Assembly: GCA_951799405.1 (NCBI GenBank)
Contig: OX637361.1
Span: 10,762,170-10,826,169, forward strand
Length of the DNA stretch: 64,000 nucleotides
Direction of reading: 5' to 3'
Source of the DNA: Agapetus fuscipes
Lineage: Eukaryota > Arthropoda > Insecta > Trichoptera > Glossosomatidae
In this document: positions 61,619 through 64,000 of the stretch, piece by piece
Position numbering within the stretch: the stretch's first letter is position 1
Layout: each line of letters begins with the position of its first letter
The notes under the pieces: model-generated
What the model was told of the DNA's origin: nothing
The model's input: only the letters and a program-made list of their open reading frames with translations
Databases searched by the model: none
Program-made: the position numbers and the translations under genes

Positions 61619-62095
61619 AATTCACTATGTCAATTTTCTGCGAAAAAAACTGAAACATATACGTCGTCTTTTTTATGTTCATAATTACATGTATCCTAAT
61701 ATTTTTATAAAACGAGATATAATAACATCCAATTTGGACAGATTTTTTTTTCGTGTGTCCTTTTTTGGACTCGCATAAATGCAGTCCTTAGGACCTGTGA
61801 TTATAGACCTTTTGTCCGTGTTTTGTGAACCTTTTGTCCGGTCTTTGGAATGCGCCAAAAATGCTGTCGAAATGGTGCGAGGTGAGCATGAATTCCAAAA
61901 AACAATTGACAATGACCCATTGTTTTTTTTTTAAATTTTTTTTTGTCATTTTGGTCACAAAAAAAGTTGCGCTGTTCATCTTGAAAGGGTATTTAATATA
62001 CAAACAACAGAAAAAACCTTTGCAAAATAAGGTTGTAGCTTCATAAATGATTAAAAAATAAATAAAGGGAAAATGTAGAGAAGAACGGGTTCTCC
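61619..62095. other. unannotated AT-rich spacer
   Basis: Nothing recognised. Confidence 0.4.
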
Positions 62096-62350
62096 AACGT
62101 TTTGTCAAAATCATATCTAATGTTATCATACGACGTGTTTCTTCTATGGACAGAAAACACGAACTGAATTGTCAAACAAAAGTTGTTGTTGCTTGTGATT
62201 GAAGATTGTAGGTACTTTGATTGTAGGTAACGTTTTGTCAAAGTCATATCTAATGTTATCATACGACGTGTTTCTTCTATGGACAAAAAGCACGAACTGA
62301 ATTACCTAGCTAAAGTTGTTGTTGATGTGATCGTAGATTGTAGGTACCTA
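62096..62350 (+). repeat. 133-bp tandem duplication (G-repeat)
   Basis: AACGTTTTGTCAAARTCATA starts at 62096 and again at 62229; the two units share 'tatcatacgacgtgtttctt' and 'aaagttgttgttg'. A third, diverged unit lies at 51205. Confidence 0.88.
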
Positions 62351-62984
62351 TTTTTAGTGATGCACACATTAACAGATGAATCAAAACATCCATTATTGCA
62401 AAAGGTATACTAATGGTATCGTCGCATTGTTTTTCAGAAATCTTAATGAATGAGAGGTCCATGGCTGTCAGTATTGACCTCTATATGCTTATGGTGTTGG
62501 ATACGACTTCGACGAAACGTTGAGATACCTATTTTTCTATACACTGCTGAATCGTTTTTTATTCTGTACAAAAATCGCATATTCCAATACGAGAAACAAT
62601 TTTTAAGAAGCATTACATCTTTTTTCGATTACCCACTCGAAATTAAGAGGAAAGATTTGTCGTTTGGGGCGTCACGCAGAACTGACTTTTGCTTATAGAA
62701 AAAAAAATATCGAAAAAAATGTGCACGCGTTCGTTAGACACAGATTTAAAAAAAAGCTTCAACCGCAGACAAAAAAATTGGGGTGGAAAATACTTTTATT
62801 GAAGGGAAGGAGGAAAATAAATTGTTAGATTAAGTAGTGAATTAAAAAAATGTCATTAGAAATATCACAATCATTTCTACAACATCCTGATATTATGTAG
62901 ATCTTGGTCTCTTTGAGTAACAGCAGCCTTTATAATGCTTTCCTCTTCCTATCCTATACTCTTACCAAAAGCCAACTCAGCCAT
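62351..62984. other. unannotated spacer
   Basis: An 82-residue frame at 62450-62698 shows no motif. Nothing else recognised. Confidence 0.35.
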
Positions 62985-63165
62985 CTAAATGTTGGTCTTT
63001 TCACTATTCTGAATCCCTTATGGTTCGTCACAAAGAACCATCTTTTTCAGGCTTCGATGCTCCAATAACTGGAAGAGATCTAGTCAATGCAGTCTGTTGG
63101 CTTTTATTGACCGCACCACATCAACATCTTGGTACAGACCGAATAGACTATAGAGTGTCAAGCTA
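62985..63165 (+). repeat. F-repeat copy
   Basis: 'aactggaagagatctagtca', 'atgcagtctgttggctttta', 'ttgaccgcaccacatcaac'; partners at 8120 and 14862. Confidence 0.5.
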
Positions 63166-63300
63166 GCATTGAGTTCACATAGAGCAAATTGAAGGAAGAC
63201 ATGACACTGACACTACAAGTAAAAAGGCAGATTGATAAAGCAAAATAGCTTTTATTCATATGAAAATTGTGACTCATATAATAAGTAAAAAAAAACTATA

Positions 63301-63500
63301 ATTCTTTGAGTTATATGTTGGTATGAGCTTGACCTTCCATGATGTACAAATGTGGTTCACTTTTGACAATGCCAAACCTGTTTCAGGAATAGATGGCAGG
63401 AGTTGTAAGGTTTATGTTCATTAGAAGTTGAATTTGTTTTGTAAGTTGTAGGTAACACATGCAGCATGCGTAAAGGCGAACTTATACTTCCTTATTATAG
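63301..63500 (+). repeat. A-repeat, tail missing
   Basis: 'attctttgagttatatgttg', 'gaatagatggcaggagttgt', 'acacatgcagcatgcgtaaa'. Confidence 0.78.
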
Positions 63501-63511
63501 GTTGTTGTTAT

Positions 63512-63776
63512 GTTTCTTGACTTATAGGTAGGTAGGTATGTGGCTGACCACCTATGCTGTAAAAAAAGGTTCACTTTGCCAATGTCACCCCTGTTTCAGG
63601 GAAGATCGGCAGGAGTTACAAAGTGTATGTTCATTTGAGATTCGGGTTTTTATATTGTAGGACTACATGCGGCATGTTTAAGCGCGAACTTACACATGTC
63701 TGTTTTGTGAAAATGCGTATAATGTGAATCTCTAATGTTACTTATATTTGTCAACTTAGATTAGATTAGATTAGAT
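63512..63776 (+). repeat. A-repeat, complete copy
   Basis: TTTCTTGACTTATAGGTAGG to four TTAGA units; a further 3'-end fragment ('cgtgtctgtttgtggtcgtg') follows at 63777-63830. Confidence 0.9.
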
Positions 63777-63830
63777 ACGTGTCTGTTTGTGGTCGTGCAT
63801 GAAATATCCATGTTAAAAGTTAGATTATAC

Positions 63831-64000
63831 TTTGGATAAACGATCAATAATCCACACTACAGAGGCACATGAAGAAAGCCAATCATTTTTTTCAAATCAA
63901 ACCCCTAAAAGTCGTTTCTATTACTCGCGTCATTTTCAAATGCAGTGTTGCGAGAAATTCTGTCATTTAAAGTAATTGAAATGCACAAGAGTGCATTTAA
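63831..64000. other. unannotated end of window
   Basis: Nothing recognised. Confidence 0.4.

Overview
The window reads as repeat-dense, AT-rich, non-coding DNA from a eukaryote, most likely an arthropod and probably an insect with a large transposon-rich genome. The signs are tRNA-headed SINEs, CR1/L2-like and other non-LTR retrotransposon ends, Gypsy-type solo LTRs with 4-bp target duplications, a mariner-family element, and a multicopy protein family that I know from arthropod genomes. The species cannot be named from the sequence. I recognise no host gene, tRNA gene, rRNA or operon. Every recognisable coding stretch belongs to a mobile element and nearly all are broken.

Four repeats dominate from end to end. 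(1) The A-repeat is about 255 bp, opens with TTCCTTGACTTATAGGTTGG and ends in a TTAGA- or ATAGATT-type tail; nearly 50 copies lie on both strands. (2) SINE-1 is about 305 bp, has a tRNA-like head (GGACCGGTCCGTAGTCCAG) and an (ATT)n tail. Its last ~70 bp match the 3' end of a CR1/L2-like LINE seen at 16630-17055, which suggests a SINE/LINE partnership. (3) SINE-2 is about 335 bp with a different tRNA-like head (GTCCGGTCGATAGCTCAG). Twice it is fused to SINE-1 at the same internal junction. (4) A non-LTR retrotransposon ('LINE-L') is present as a dozen C-terminal reverse-transcriptase fragments; the longest open copy is 26627-27295.

The most distinctive locus is 17627-21083. A 3.46-kb DNA transposon has inverted ends (TAAGGTGGATCG / CGATCCACCTTA), matching subterminal inverted motifs, and a perfect 8-bp target duplication (GCGGGTAT). 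It carries a frameshifted but recognisable copy (about 18400-19822) of an arthropod protein family that I know only as 'uncharacterised'. Together the TSD length, the TIR start and the protein motifs suggest that family is a hAT-like transposase. A 926-bp internally deleted mariner-family element (19989-20914; perfect 29-bp TIRs; TA duplication) is nested inside it.

Other structure, left to right: foldback MITEs at 711-874 and 8265-8428, with longer mosaic relatives at 38937-39178 and 53960-54199; a TIR-bearing MITE-C at 21535-21773 with three relatives; solo LTRs at 16102-16432 (TSD ATAT), 46010-46505 (TSD ATAC) and 60600-61237 (TSD GTGG), plus a probable one at 49814-50176; nested SINE insertions whose duplications can be read (21138-21326, 45224-45546); and tandem arrays of 24 bp (549), 15 bp (33840), 116 bp (35041), 60 bp (36990), about 45 bp inside a pyrimidine-rich tract (44010-44490), 63 bp inside a foldback element (50182-50429) and 133 bp (62096). 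The window looks like intergenic or large-intron sequence built by layered transposition.
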